Origin: Modicisalibacter radicis | GTDB taxonomy: Bacteria; Pseudomonadota; Gammaproteobacteria; Pseudomonadales; Halomonadaceae | Direction of reading: 5' to 3' | NCBI RefSeq assembly: GCF_900961225.1 | Contig: NZ_CAAHFN010000011.1 | Coordinates: 62,001-126,000 of the forward strand | Length of the DNA: 64,000 nucleotides | In this document: piece after piece, positions 17,485-27,371 of the stretch | How the letters are laid out: every line of letters starts with the position of its first letter | Position numbering within the stretch: the first letter of the stretch is position 1 | The notes under the pieces: generated by a model | Told to the model about the DNA's origin: nothing | Database searches by the model: none | The model's input: the letters and a program-made list of their open reading frames with translations, nothing else | Position numbers and translations under genes: made by a program

Positions 17485-17972
17485 CCCATTCAGCCGATAC
17501 CCGCCGCGCCCATGCACTGGCGCTTCTCGAACGGCTGGATCGCGAAGCCCCCGGGAAAGTCTCGGCGAATCTCGATAGCTTGTCCGATGACTTCCTGGAG
17601 ATCGTGCTGGGCTTTGCCTTCACGGATGTCGTGTCCCGGCCCGGCATCGACCTCAAGACACGCGAGATGCTGACGGTCGCAGCGCTCATCGCGATGGGCA
17701 ACGCACCATCACAACTGGAATTTCATATCCGTGCCGCGCTCAACAACGGAGTGAGTCGAGACGAGATCATCGAGATCCTGCTGCAAATGGCCGTCTATGC
17801 AGGCATCCCTGCCTCTTTTTTGCCCCACCTCGTCCTTATTCGATCCTGCCGATCTCTTCCTTGTAAATTTTCAATCCACGTGCTTGATAGTTGCGCAGGG
17901 CACTGGGGTGATCAAAGGTGCAGGTATGTACCCAGACCCGCTTCGTACCGGCCCATGCCCAGGCGGCGTTAA
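17481..17972 (+). pseudogene. Carboxymuconolactone decarboxylase family gene with a replaced 3' end
   Basis: The first about 112 residues are normal for the family, ending with NNGVSRDEIIEILLQMAVYAGIPA. From about 17817 the frame leaves the family pattern and reads through the antisense of the GNAT gene until a chance stop at 17972. The usual last helix (about 15-20 residues after the conserved AG-PA) is missing. It overlaps the reductase stop by four bases (ATGA), so it was the second gene of that operon. The product may be unstable or inactive; I infer a deletion or insertion at the junction. Confidence 0.75.
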
Positions 17973-18342
17973 TCGCATGGCTCAGCAACGGTCCACCGAA
18001 ACCCAGGCCCACAAATCCTGGCGCCAGCCCGAAATAGCGGATCTCAGTGCTGTGTCCATCGGGGCGATGCAACTCGTAATATCCCGCAATGCCCCCCTGA
18101 TAATACGCCACCCAAGTACGATGATCATTACCAGCTACTAGTGCTTGCCACTGCGCATCCGTCCAATCATCCAGATCGCCCCACTCCCAGTCGCTGCCAA
18201 CTAGCTCGTATAGGAAACGATTAAATTGATACTGCGGGAGACGACATTCAACGATATTCAGTGCTTCCGGTATCGGCTTCGCCCTGAGTTGCTCCACTCT
18301 GAGCATCTCAAGATAATAGGTCGTGTATTGCTGACTGCTCAT
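17836..18342 (-). CDS. GNAT family N-acetyltransferase
   Basis: The 168-aa protein has the acetyl-CoA loop region FVGLGFGGPLLSHAI (a variant of Q/RxxGxG/A) and the C-terminal VWVHTCTFDHPSALRNYQARG typical of GNAT enzymes. Codon use is less GC-rich than in neighbouring genes (many A/T-ending codons), and it interrupts the end of the carboxymuconolactone decarboxylase-like gene, both suggesting acquisition. No inverted repeats, integron attC or transposase are visible. The acceptor is unknown. The 182 bases beyond its start hold nothing recognisable. Confidence 0.87.
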   Translation of the reverse strand: MSSQQYTTYYLEMLRVEQLRAKPIPEALNIVECRLPQYQFNRFLYELVGSDWEWGDLDDWTDAQWQALVAGNDHRTWVAYYQGGIAGYYELHRPDGHSTEIRYFGLAPGFVGLGFGGPLLSHAINAAWAWAGTKRVWVHTCTFDHPSALRNYQARGLKIYKEEIGRIE

Positions 18343-18524
18343 GAGCCGTATCCTTAGATGGAATTACAACCAGCCCTCGATGCGGAACATGCCACCCGCC
18401 GGTCCTTGCCCTTTGTCAATACTGAGAGATCACCTGCCCGAAGATGCCGCTCCGGGAAATGGAGAACTGGATTGGGTGGAATTTGTCAGTTAACGGCCTT
18501 GCGTGGCGGCGCGCCTACCCAGTA

Positions 18525-19421
18525 TCACATTGATATCTCATCCGTTGAGTCGGGACTGCCCGTCGCCTGACAGAGTACCTCTACAAAACGGGCCAGCGCC
18601 GGCGACCATGTTGGCGAGGACAACGTCGCCAGAAAGGTGTCGACGTTTGCCAGTGGCGTCGGCAACGCCAGGCTATGGATATCGAAGCGATGCCTGTGCG
18701 CGTCCACCGTGGCCTGCGGCAGCAGTGCGTAGCCCATGCCCGCCGCCACACAGCCCAGTATGGCGTCCAGTGAGCCGAACTCGAAGACTCGCCCGGCCGA
18801 GACCCCGCAGGACGCCAGCAACAGCTCGATCCGCTGGCGATAGCTGCAGCCTTGGCGAAAGGCCAGGAACGGCACCGAGCGCAGGGTTTCCGTCGAAGGC
18901 AGGCGCTCCATGGGCTGGGCGGCGACGAGGATGAGCCGCTCCGAAAAGGCCTTCACCCCGTGCAGCCGCTCATGCTCGACAGGACCGGCGACGAACGCCG
19001 CATCGAGCTTGCCCTCCAGCAGATCGGATACGAGCTCGGCCGTCGGCCCGGTCTGGAGCTGGATATCGACCTCGGCGTGGTGAGCATGAAAGTCCGCCAG
19101 GATGGACGGCAGGCGCAGCGCCATGGTCGTCTCCATGGCGCCAAGACGCAGTTGCCCCCGCGGGGGCTCCCGCCCATGGAAAAGAGCAAGCGCCTCATCA
19201 TGGGACCTCAGGATCTGCCGGGCATAGCGGGCCAGAGTGAATCCCGACGAGGTCAGCCTGGCTCGCCCGTTGCGATCGATGAGCTGGGTGCCCAACTCCT
19301 GTTCCAGCTTCTTGATATGCGCCGTGACGTTGGACTGCACCGTGTTGAGCCGTTCGGCGGCGGCGACGAAGCTGCCCGTCTCGGCCACGCTCAGGAAAAG
19401 GCGCAAGGATTTGTGTTGCAT
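18525..19421 (-). CDS. LysR family transcriptional regulator
   Basis: The 298-aa protein has a helix-turn-helix near residues 17-37 (FVAAAERLNTVQSNVTAHIK) and a substrate-binding domain resembling those of regulators beside MFS exporters. It is divergent from the MFS transporter at 19580, with a repeat-rich 158-base intergenic region that looks like its operator. Confidence 0.92.
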   Translation of the reverse strand: MQHKSLRLFLSVAETGSFVAAAERLNTVQSNVTAHIKKLEQELGTQLIDRNGRARLTSSGFTLARYARQILRSHDEALALFHGREPPRGQLRLGAMETTMALRLPSILADFHAHHAEVDIQLQTGPTAELVSDLLEGKLDAAFVAGPVEHERLHGVKAFSERLILVAAQPMERLPSTETLRSVPFLAFRQGCSYRQRIELLLASCGVSAGRVFEFGSLDAILGCVAAGMGYALLPQATVDAHRHRFDIHSLALPTPLANVDTFLATLSSPTWSPALARFVEVLCQATGSPDSTDEISM

Positions 19422-19469
19422 GGGAAAGCCTCATGGCGCCACTGCATTTTTCAATGCCCGTAGCGTTCA

Positions 19470-19518
19470 CTTTATCTCAAGCGCTCGCTTTATCTCAAAA
19501 AGAGATGACCAGCATCTC
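19470..19518. promoter_or_regulatory. Operator array for the LysR/MFS divergent pair
   Basis: Two direct copies of CTTTATCTCAA (19470-19480, 19488-19498) have an 18-base period. The second merges into the palindrome ATCTC-AAAAA-GAGAT (19492-19506), and GAGAT-N7-ATCTC follows (19502-19518). The spacing fits LysR recognition and activation half-sites. Confidence 0.55.
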
Positions 19519-19579
19519 AACAAATCATTTCCAGTGAAGCATCGCTCACTCTACGCTACTTGCCCAAGGAGGAGCGACC

Positions 19580-20779
19580 ATGCTCGTCAGGCAAGACATC
19601 CCCGCCCTGTTCACCGGCCTCATGGCCACTCTGGTCGGCATCGGCGTGGCCCGCTTCGCCTACACGCCGCTCTTGCCGGCGCTGATCGATCACGGTTGGT
19701 TCTCGGCCAGCCAGGCCGCCTATCTGGGGGCCGCGAATCTGCTCGGCTATTTCATCGGCGCGCTGTCGGCCCATGCCCTGTCCGAGCGGTTCCCGATTCG
19801 CGGGGTGATGGCCTGCGCCTACGCCGGCACCGCCCTGAGCTTTCTTGCGTGTGCCGGGGCCGGCACCTTTGCATGGTTCTTTTGCTGGCGGCTCGTCTCG
19901 GGCATCGCCGGGGCGATACTGATGGTCGTCGGGCCCTCCCTCGCCGTGTCGTCAACGCCTGCGCGGCGTCGCGCCTCGGTGGGTGCCCTGGTGTTTTCCG
20001 GCATCGGTTTCGGGGCGCTGCTGTCTGCCACGGTCGTGCCGTCTTTGGTCGCTCTCGGCCTGCCGGTCACCTGGCTGGCTCTCGGCGTATTGACCGCCCT
20101 GGCCGGGCTGGCGGGTAACTGGGGGCTGAGCCGGCTTTCCACGGCCCGGCCCCGCTCCACGGCCACTGACGAAAGCGCTCATGCAACGGGACCGGCAATC
20201 GCCGTGGGGCTGGTGATCGCCGCCTATGCGCTGGATGCGGCAGGCTTCGTGCCGCATACCGTGTTCTGGGTCGATTACCTCGCCCGCGAGGCCGGCCTGG
20301 GGGCCGATGCCGCCTCCCTGCAATGGGCCATCTTCGGCATCGGCGCCGTGCTCGGGCCGCTGCTCGCCGGGATGGCGGCGCGGCGACTGGGGTGGCATCG
20401 CGGCCTGGCCCTGGCGTTTCTGGTCAAGGCTCTGGCCGTCGCGCTCCCGCTGGTTTCGGTGGCGCTGCTAAGTCGGTCGCTATCCTCGCTGATCGTGGGC
20501 GCCATGATTCCCGGCATCGTGGCCCTGACATCGGGACGTCTGGCGGAACTGGTCGGCCCCGCCGCGCACAAGCGGCTCTGGGGCCGGGCCACCGCCGCCT
20601 TCGCCGCCGCCCAGGCACTGTCCGGCTACGGGATGTCCGCCTTGTACGATGCCTGGGGAACCTACTCGCCGCTCTTCGCCATCGCCGGCGCCTTGCTGGC
20701 CGGCGGCCTTGCCCTCGTCCTGCCGAGCCGAGCCGCCGAAGAGCGGTATCGGACTTTTCCTCGCCCAAGGAGACACTGA
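19580..20779 (+). CDS. YbfB/YjiJ family MFS transporter
   Basis: The 399-aa protein has twelve predicted membrane segments and the subgroup's N-terminal signature GIGVARFAYTPLLPALI. Between the halves is a short basic loop (near residue 190). It is presumably an inner-membrane proton-coupled exporter; the substrate is unknown. AAGGAGG precedes the ATG. A glutathione transferase gene follows after two bases, so export of a conjugated or toxic compound is a reasonable inference. Confidence 0.9.
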   Translation: MLVRQDIPALFTGLMATLVGIGVARFAYTPLLPALIDHGWFSASQAAYLGAANLLGYFIGALSAHALSERFPIRGVMACAYAGTALSFLACAGAGTFAWFFCWRLVSGIAGAILMVVGPSLAVSSTPARRRASVGALVFSGIGFGALLSATVVPSLVALGLPVTWLALGVLTALAGLAGNWGLSRLSTARPRSTATDESAHATGPAIAVGLVIAAYALDAAGFVPHTVFWVDYLAREAGLGADAASLQWAIFGIGAVLGPLLAGMAARRLGWHRGLALAFLVKALAVALPLVSVALLSRSLSSLIVGAMIPGIVALTSGRLAELVGPAAHKRLWGRATAAFAAAQALSGYGMSALYDAWGTYSPLFAIAGALLAGGLALVLPSRAAEERYRTFPRPRRH

Positions 20780-20781
20780 TC

Positions 20782-21384
20782 ATGGAACTCTACCTCAACG
20801 CCACCTCGCCCTACGCCCGCGTGGCACGCATCGTCCTCCTCGAGAAGGGCCTGGCCGATACCGTCACGCTGCGGTGGTGCGATCCCTGGGCCGATGACGA
20901 CGGCCTGCTGGCGGTCAACCCGGTTGGCCGGATACCCGCACTGGTGACGGACGACGGTACGACGTTAAGCGAGTCGCTGCTGATCGCACACTATCTGGAT
21001 ACGCTGGGTGGTGGAGAGCCCGTGTTACCGGCGGCCAGACTTGGACAGACGCTCCATCTGGCGGGGCTGGGCCAGGGCCTGACGGATGCGGCGTTCACCA
21101 CGATAATCGCTCGCAAGCATCAGGGGGCCGAGGCAGACGCTAGCGTATTGGGTCAGCGGCGCTGGCGGGCTATACAGCGCACCCTGGACCGGCTCGAGCG
21201 GGAAGTCGATGCGCGGCCCATACCCGCCGCCGTCACACTGGGTGAAATCACCGTGGCAGTCGCCCTGGATTACCTGACGTTTCGTTTGCCGGAGGTGGAT
21301 TGGCCAAAAGAACGCCCGCAGCTGACGGCTTGGCATGCGCGCATTACCGAAGGCGAGAGCTTTCGACAGACCCGGTTTGCTTGA
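20782..21384 (+). CDS. Glutathione S-transferase family protein
   Basis: The 200-aa cytosolic protein has an N-terminal thioredoxin-like domain MELYLNATSPYARVARIVL, the cis-proline GRIPALV and glutathione contact LSESLLIAHYLD, then an all-helical C-terminal domain. AAGGAG precedes the ATG, immediately after the MFS stop. It probably forms an operon with the transporter under the LysR regulator. Confidence 0.9.
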   Translation: MELYLNATSPYARVARIVLLEKGLADTVTLRWCDPWADDDGLLAVNPVGRIPALVTDDGTTLSESLLIAHYLDTLGGGEPVLPAARLGQTLHLAGLGQGLTDAAFTTIIARKHQGAEADASVLGQRRWRAIQRTLDRLEREVDARPIPAAVTLGEITVAVALDYLTFRLPEVDWPKERPQLTAWHARITEGESFRQTRFA

Positions 21385-21470
21385 TATGTCTTGCGATCAG
21401 GCGGTGCTCATCGGCGGCTCTACACTGCATTCCGGGATACCATCAATTGAAAACCGGGAGGAGAAACAGG

Positions 21471-22067
21471 ATGCCGAGTTCACTCGAGGCATTGAAAGCC
21501 GAGCTGGAGCACTTCGGCAGGGAAAATGACGGCTCGCATTCCGAACGATCCCGGCGGATGCTCAATATCACCCGGGATACGGGCGAGTTTCTGTCGGTAT
21601 TGGTTCGAGCGACCGCGGCACGCCATATCCTGGAGATCGGCACCTCCAATGGCTACTCGACGCTCTGGCTGGCAGAAGCGGCCCGCGCCACCGGCGGCAA
21701 GGTGACGACGGTCGAGGCCTCGCACTACAAGGCCGGCCTGGCATCGGAAACCTTTTCCCGCTCAGGTCTCGAGGAACACATCACCCTGGTCCATGACGAT
21801 GCGCAAGCGGTCCTTGTGCAGGCGGCAGAGGCTTCGGTCGACGTGCTCTTTCTCGACTCGGAGCGTTCGCGGTATCCCGGTTGGTGGGGCCAGATCCGCC
21901 GGGTGCTTCGTCCAGGCGGGCTGCTCATCGTGGACAACGCCGTTTCTCACCAAGAAGAGATGGCGCCCTTCGCCGCGCTGCTCGAGTCGGACGGGAAATT
22001 CACCATCAGCCTCGTCCCTGTAGGCAACGGCGAACTCCTTGCCGTCAAGGCTGCAGCCGAAACCTAG
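21471..22067 (+). CDS. O-methyltransferase family protein (class I SAM-dependent)
   Basis: The 198-aa protein has SAM motif I as ILEIGTSNGYSTLWLAEA, an acidic residue in VTTVEAS, and VLFLDSERSRYPGWW followed by LRPGGLLIVDNAV, the pattern of catechol-type O-methyltransferases (family 3). The start has an excellent ribosome site, GGGAGGAG. It lies 86 bases after the GST gene and may be co-transcribed. Confidence 0.88.
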   Translation: MPSSLEALKAELEHFGRENDGSHSERSRRMLNITRDTGEFLSVLVRATAARHILEIGTSNGYSTLWLAEAARATGGKVTTVEASHYKAGLASETFSRSGLEEHITLVHDDAQAVLVQAAEASVDVLFLDSERSRYPGWWGQIRRVLRPGGLLIVDNAVSHQEEMAPFAALLESDGKFTISLVPVGNGELLAVKAAAET

Positions 22068-22145
22068 CGCCGCTGTCCGCTGTCAACACCCCGCACGACA
22101 CAGTCGCCAGGACCCATCACGTTGCCCGAGTAACAGGATTCTCTT

Positions 22146-22565
<420 letters not shown>

Positions 22566-22813
22566 CGGCACGCATCGCCATGCCGGGCACTCCTTGCACG
22601 ACTCGCCAGCTTTCCCGGCGGCAAGCCTCAGCAAGGGCGCTGTCAACCCGGCCCCGGGCGCTACCTTTGCTATCTGACCGCCAGGGATGGCGGGAATGCC
22701 GGAATGGAAAGGAACATTTTCCGGCCATGGCTAAGGACCTTGCTTCTCCTTGCCACCGGCGCCTGCCATCGCCGGGAGCCTGGAAATGCGTTCCAACGGC
22801 GGGCAGCTGCCCG

Positions 22814-23515
22814 TCACCAGCCCAGCGCCTGCTTGACGAAGGGAATGGTCAGCTTGCGCTGAGCGCTGAGCGAGGCGCGATCGAGCCGCTCGAGTGTCGC
22901 GAACAGCTCGTTGAGCTGGCGTGGCCCGCGATGCAGGATGTAGCGCGCCACCTCGTCGGGAAGTTGCATGCCGCGGCTGCGCGCGCGCAGTTGCAAGGCT
23001 TCGAAACGCTGCACGTCGTCGAGTCGCTGCAGATGGAAGGTCATGCCCCAGCTCAACCGCGAGGCCAGATCGGGCAGTTGGATGTCGAGCTGACGGGGCG
23101 CCGCCGAGGCGGCGATCACCAGCCGCTTTCCGGCATCGCGCAGACGGTTGAAGCCATGGAAGAGCCCCTCCTCCCAGCGCTTGCGACCGACCACCGTATC
23201 GAGATCGTCGATCACCACCAGATCGAGACGCTCGATCTCCTCGAGCATGTGCGGAGGGAAATGCCCCAGATCGTCGAGCGGCAGATACAGCGCCCGCCGG
23301 TCGCGGGCGCTGGCCTCGTGGCAGGCGGCCTGCAGAAGATGGCTGCGCCCCGAGCCCGGCGCCCCCCACAGGTAGATGAAGGCCTCGCCATCATCGTCAA
23401 GCTGGGCGCGCAGCTTGGCCACCAGGGCGGCGTTGTCGCCTGGCAGGAAGTTGCCGAAGGTTGCGTCGTCGCGCAGCCCTACGCCCAACGGCAGCTGCGC
23501 TGGCCCGGTGCTCAT
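22814..23515 (-). CDS. hda: DnaA regulatory inactivator Hda
   Basis: The 233-aa AAA+ protein works with the DNA-loaded sliding clamp to stimulate DnaA-ATP hydrolysis, preventing re-initiation. Seen: the clamp-binding N-terminus with QLPLGVGL, P-loop WGAPGSGRSHLLQAA (Arg where most AAA+ have Lys, as usual for Hda), Walker B VVIDDLD and sensor region RLSWGMTFHLQ. It starts within the end of the upstream perM-like gene (four-base overlap). Confidence 0.96.
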   Translation of the reverse strand: MSTGPAQLPLGVGLRDDATFGNFLPGDNAALVAKLRAQLDDDGEAFIYLWGAPGSGRSHLLQAACHEASARDRRALYLPLDDLGHFPPHMLEEIERLDLVVIDDLDTVVGRKRWEEGLFHGFNRLRDAGKRLVIAASAAPRQLDIQLPDLASRLSWGMTFHLQRLDDVQRFEALQLRARSRGMQLPDEVARYILHRGPRQLNELFATLERLDRASLSAQRKLTIPFVKQALGW

Positions 23516-24591
23516 TGATTGTCCTCGCTGCCGCGGGGGGGACCCTCGGCCTCATATAAGTGGCTGTTCTTATAGCGTTCATGTAGATAACGCAAGAGTA
23601 CCATGACCATCGCCGCCACCGGCAACGCCAACAGGATGCCGGTGAAGCCGAACAGTTGCCCACCGGCCAGCACGGCGAAGATCACCGCCACCGGGTGCAG
23701 GCCGATCTTGTCGCCCAGCAGCAGCGGCTGCAGCAGCATGCCCTCGAGCATCTGACCGATGCCGAACACCCCCGCCACGCCGAGCAGATGCCATACATCG
23801 CCATACTGGAAGAAGGCCACTATCGCGGCGATCGCCAGGCCGACGATCACCCCCAGGTAGGGAATGATGCTGGCCAGGCCCGCCACGATGCCGATCAGCA
23901 CGCCGAACTGGATCCCCAGCAGCGTCAGCCCCACGGCGTAGACGATGCCCAGGCTCAGCATCACCAGCAACTGGCCGCGCAGGAAGGCCGACAGCACCTC
24001 GTCGCACTGTATCGCCAGTCGCGTCACCGTGGGCTCGTAGCGGCGCGGCAGCAGATCGCGGACCCGCCGCTTGAGGCGATCCCAGTCGAGCAGCAGGTAG
24101 AAGGTCACCACCGGAATCAGCGCCAGATTGCCGATCCAGATCGCCAGCGCCAGCCCCGAGCGCGACACCTGGGCGAGGATGCCGGCGGCGAAGGTGCCCG
24201 TCTCCTTCCAGTTGGCCATCAACGCCTGGCGCATCTGATCGAAATCGGTGCTGAAATCGAGCCCCGAGACCTCGCGCACCCAGGGCAGGACCACCGCCTG
24301 GACCCAGTTGAAAACACCCGGCAGGGCCTCGATCAGTTGCCCAAGCTGACGTCCCATCAAGGGGATGAGAATCACGAAGGCCACCGCCAGGAAAAGCGAC
24401 AGCACCAGGAAGACCACGCTCACCGCCAGCCGCCGCGACAAGCCCTTGGTCTCCAGCCAGTCGGTCAGCGGGTCGCCCAGATAGGCCAGGATCATGCTGA
24501 CGAAGAATGGCATCAGGATCGGCTCGAGCAACACCAGCAACCAGACCATGGCGGCCGCGCCCAGCAGCGTCCAGACTTGCAGTCGTGTCAT
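23512..24591 (-). CDS. perM: AI-2E family transporter (PerM-like)
   Basis: The 359-aa membrane protein has about eight hydrophobic segments with the family pattern: an N-terminal pair, a long periplasmic stretch, and the conserved YDRLLPLEV-like region here as LLLDWDRLKRRVRDLLP. The GIVAGLASIIPYLGVIVGL and GDKIGLHPVAVIFAVLAGG segments are diagnostic. ATG 24591 is preferred (GGAG 8 bases upstream); two earlier ATGs (24609, 24621) are possible. Substrate uncertain despite the name. It is divergent from purM. Confidence 0.9.
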   Translation of the reverse strand: MTRLQVWTLLGAAAMVWLLVLLEPILMPFFVSMILAYLGDPLTDWLETKGLSRRLAVSVVFLVLSLFLAVAFVILIPLMGRQLGQLIEALPGVFNWVQAVVLPWVREVSGLDFSTDFDQMRQALMANWKETGTFAAGILAQVSRSGLALAIWIGNLALIPVVTFYLLLDWDRLKRRVRDLLPRRYEPTVTRLAIQCDEVLSAFLRGQLLVMLSLGIVYAVGLTLLGIQFGVLIGIVAGLASIIPYLGVIVGLAIAAIVAFFQYGDVWHLLGVAGVFGIGQMLEGMLLQPLLLGDKIGLHPVAVIFAVLAGGQLFGFTGILLALPVAAMVMVLLRYLHERYKNSHLYEAEGPPRGSEDNQ

Positions 24592-24740
24592 GCGCTTCAC
24601 TCCATTCATGCGCGTCGGCACGCCGATGCACCGCGGCAGGCGCGATGCTACAATGCGCGCGCTTTCTCCTCTAGGTCATTCTCGACGGGCCATTAACGCC
24701 CAGGCTATCTACGACAGGCTTTCTACCGACAGGACATGCC

Positions 24741-25817
24741 ATGACCCGCAGCGCCTCCGACAAACCTACGCCCCCGTCGCTGAGCTACAAGGACGCCGGG
24801 GTGGACATCGACGCCGGTAACGCCCTGGTCGACCGCATCAAGGGCGTCGCCAAGCGGACGCATCGCCCCGAGGTGCTGGGCGGATTGGGCGGCTTCGGCG
24901 CGCTGTGCGAACTGCCGGCCGGCTACCGTCAGCCGGTGCTGGTCACCGGCACCGATGGCGTCGGTACCAAACTGCGCCTGGCCATGGAGCTGGGCCGCCA
25001 CGACACCATCGGCATCGACCTGGTGGCGATGTGCGTCAACGACCTGGTCGTCGCCGGCGCCGAGCCGCTGCAATTCCTCGACTACTATGCCACGGGCAAG
25101 CTCGATGTGGATATCGCCGCCGATGTGGTCACCGGCATCGGCGAGGGTTGCCTGCAGGCCGGCTGTGCCCTGGTGGGCGGCGAGACCGCCGAAATGCCGG
25201 GCATGTACGAAGGCAACGACTACGACCTGGCGGGCTTCTGCGTCGGGGTGGTCGAGAAGTCCGAGATTCTCGACGGCAGCCGGGTCGCCGAGGGCGACGT
25301 GCTGCTCGGCCTGGCTTCATCGGGCCCGCACTCCAACGGTTACTCGCTGATCCGCAAGATTCTCGAGATCAGCGCCGCCGACCTGTCGATCGAGCTCGAT
25401 GGCCGCAGTCTCGGCGACGCGCTGCTCGCGCCGACGCGCATCTACGTCAAGCCGCTGCTCTCGCTGATCAGGAACAGCGGCGTCGCCGTGCACGCCCTGT
25501 CGCACATCACCGGCGGCGGCCTTACCGAGAACCTGCCGCGGGTGCTTCCCGGCCACCTCGCCGCGCGCATCGACGTCGGCGCCTGGCAGCGCCCGGCGGT
25601 CTTCGACTGGCTGCAGCGCCAGGGCAATGTCGCCGAGCGTGAAATGTACCGCGTGCTCAACTGCGGCATCGGCATGGTGGTGGTGGTCCCCGCCGCTCAG
25701 GCCGATACCGCCACGCGGCACCTCGAATCCGCCGGCGAGACGGTCGCGCGGCTGGGCGTCGTCGAGGCCCGCCAGGGCGACGAGGAACAGGTCCGCATGG
25801 AGAATCTCGAGACATGA
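24741..25817 (+). CDS. purM: Phosphoribosylformylglycinamidine cyclo-ligase
   Basis: The 358-aa enzyme converts FGAM and ATP to AIR, step 5 of purine synthesis. Diagnostic stretches: [51 protein letters not shown] and [18 protein letters not shown]. Upstream at 24649-24654 is TACAAT, a likely -10 element. It overlaps purN by four bases. Confidence 0.97.
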   Translation: MTRSASDKPTPPSLSYKDAGVDIDAGNALVDRIKGVAKRTHRPEVLGGLGGFGALCELPAGYRQPVLVTGTDGVGTKLRLAMELGRHDTIGIDLVAMCVNDLVVAGAEPLQFLDYYATGKLDVDIAADVVTGIGEGCLQAGCALVGGETAEMPGMYEGNDYDLAGFCVGVVEKSEILDGSRVAEGDVLLGLASSGPHSNGYSLIRKILEISAADLSIELDGRSLGDALLAPTRIYVKPLLSLIRNSGVAVHALSHITGGGLTENLPRVLPGHLAARIDVGAWQRPAVFDWLQRQGNVAEREMYRVLNCGIGMVVVVPAAQADTATRHLESAGETVARLGVVEARQGDEEQVRMENLET

Positions 25818-26554
25818 GCCAGGACGACGCGAGCAGCGACACGCTCAACGACTTCACCGCCGAGGCCGCCGAGCCGCGCCGGGTGGTGGTGCTGATTTCC
25901 GGCAACGGCAGCAATCTGCAGGCACTGATCGACGCCCAGTCCTACGATGAACTGGGCGGCGAGATCGTCGCCGTGATCTCCAACAAGGCCGACGCCTATG
26001 GTCTCAAGCGCGCCCACGACGCGGGCATCGAGGCGGTCGCCCTGCCGCACCGCGAGTACGATAGCCGCGAGGCCTTCGACGGCGCCCTGATCAAGGTGAT
26101 CGAACGCCACCAGCCCGACCTGGTGGTGCTGGCCGGCTTCATGCGCATCCTCACGCCGCGCTTCGTGCAGCGCTACTACGGCCGCCTGCTGAACATCCAT
26201 CCGTCGCTGCTGCCCGCCTACCCCGGCCTGGACACCCATGCCCGGGTGCTCGCCGATGGGGTCGAGGAACATGGCGTCAGCGTGCATTTCGTCACCGAGG
26301 ACCTCGACGGCGGGCCGGTGGTGATGCAGGCCGCCCTCAGGGTGCGCCCCGGCGACAGCGAGGAACAGGTGATCGAGCGCATCCACGCCCGCGAGCACCT
26401 GATCTACCCGATCGCCGTGCGCTGGTTCCTCGAGGGCCGGCTGCAGCTCGGCGCCGAAGGCCCGCTGCTCGACGGCACGGCGCTACCACCGCAAGGCATG
26501 CGGTTGTCGCATGAGGATGCCGCCGAGGAACTCGACGAGGATATCGAGGAGTAA
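25814..26554 (+). CDS. purN: Phosphoribosylglycinamide formyltransferase
   Basis: The 246-aa enzyme transfers formyl from 10-formyl-THF to GAR, step 3 of purine synthesis. Active-site residues are seen in [14 protein letters not shown] (Asn, His) and [11 protein letters not shown] (Asp). Compared with E. coli PurN (212 aa) it has an acidic N-terminal extension of about 20 residues and an acidic tail ([13 protein letters not shown]), in keeping with a halophilic proteome. It is followed by a strong terminator. Confidence 0.97.
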   Translation: MSQDDASSDTLNDFTAEAAEPRRVVVLISGNGSNLQALIDAQSYDELGGEIVAVISNKADAYGLKRAHDAGIEAVALPHREYDSREAFDGALIKVIERHQPDLVVLAGFMRILTPRFVQRYYGRLLNIHPSLLPAYPGLDTHARVLADGVEEHGVSVHFVTEDLDGGPVVMQAALRVRPGDSEEQVIERIHAREHLIYPIAVRWFLEGRLQLGAEGPLLDGTALPPQGMRLSHEDAAEELDEDIEE

Positions 26555-26572
26555 GCTGCAAGCCAGATAATC

Positions 26573-26615
26573 AAAAGCGAACCCACTGGCACGAGGCTCG
26601 TTGGGTTCGCTTTTT
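26573..26615. terminator. Bidirectional terminator between purN and dcd
   Basis: A long stem, AAAAGCGAACCCA with TGGGTTCGCTTTTT, surrounds a 15-base loop. It has a T-run on the plus strand (purN) and, by symmetry, on the minus strand (dcd). Confidence 0.9.
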
Positions 26616-26671
26616 CTTACGGCTTCAAGCTTGTTGCTTGCTTATAGCTCCCGGCCGAAGGCCGGGTCGGC

Positions 26672-27238
26672 TCAGGTCCTGGGCAATGTCACACCGCGCT
26701 GCCCCATGTACTTGCCGCCGCGGTCCTTGTAGGAGATGGCGCACTCCTCGTCGGACTCAAGGAACAGCATCTGTGCCACCCCCTCGTTGGCGTAGATGCG
26801 CGCCGGCAGGTTGGTGGTGTTGGAGAACTCCAGGGTCACATGGCCTTCCCACTCCGGCTCCAGCGGGGTGACGTTGACGATGATCCCGCAGCGCGCATAG
26901 GTCGACTTGCCCAGGCAGATGGTCAGCACGCTGCGCGGGATGCGGAAATACTCGACGGTGCGCGCCAGCGCGAAGGAATTGGGCGGGATCACGCAGGCGT
27001 CGCCCTTGACGTCGACGAAGCTCTTCTCGTCGAAGCTCTTGGGGTCGACCACCGCCGAATGGATGTTGGTGAACACCTTGAACTCGTCGGCGCAGCGCAC
27101 ATCGTAACCGTAGCTGGACGTGCCGTAGGAGATCACCCGCTGACCGTCGACGTGACGGACCTGATCGAACTCGAATGGCTCGATCATGCCTTGCTGTTCG
27201 GCCATGCGGCGAATCCAGTTGTCGGATTTGATGCTCAT
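26672..27238 (-). CDS. dcd: dCTP deaminase
   Basis: The 188-aa trimeric enzyme converts dCTP to dUTP for thymidylate synthesis. Conserved: [13 protein letters not shown] near residue 36, [30 protein letters not shown] (catalytic Arg and Glu; quoted in part: [12 protein letters not shown]) and the C-terminal [19 protein letters not shown] precedes the ATG. It is transcribed after apbC but separated from it by a terminator. Confidence 0.97.
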   Translation of the reverse strand: MSIKSDNWIRRMAEQQGMIEPFEFDQVRHVDGQRVISYGTSSYGYDVRCADEFKVFTNIHSAVVDPKSFDEKSFVDVKGDACVIPPNSFALARTVEYFRIPRSVLTICLGKSTYARCGIIVNVTPLEPEWEGHVTLEFSNTTNLPARIYANEGVAQMLFLESDEECAISYKDRGGKYMGQRGVTLPRT

Positions 27239-27302
27239 CGGGCGTCCTCGGGTTCAAGCGATCGTGGAGTGGGGTCGAAACGCGATCATGTTCGGGATCG
27301 AT

Positions 27303-27330
27303 AAAAAGGGGCCGTCATCATAACGGCCCC
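27303..27330 (-). terminator. Terminator downstream of apbC
   Basis: On the minus strand GGGGCCGT-N7-ACGGCCCC is followed by TTTTTAT, ending 42 bases past the apbC stop. Confidence 0.9.
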
Positions 27331-27371
27331 CGCAGCGTTTCAAAAGCGAGTCGCTTTCAACAGCCTGCCTG

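Noticed and set aside
17836-18342. Integron cassette around the GNAT gene
   Set aside because: No attC-like inverted core sites or GTTRRRY cross-over motif are visible next to the gene.
23656-24696. Long plus-strand frame rich in Gln, His and Asp opposite perM
   Set aside because: It is the antisense of a hydrophobic membrane protein, which typically yields such polar composition.
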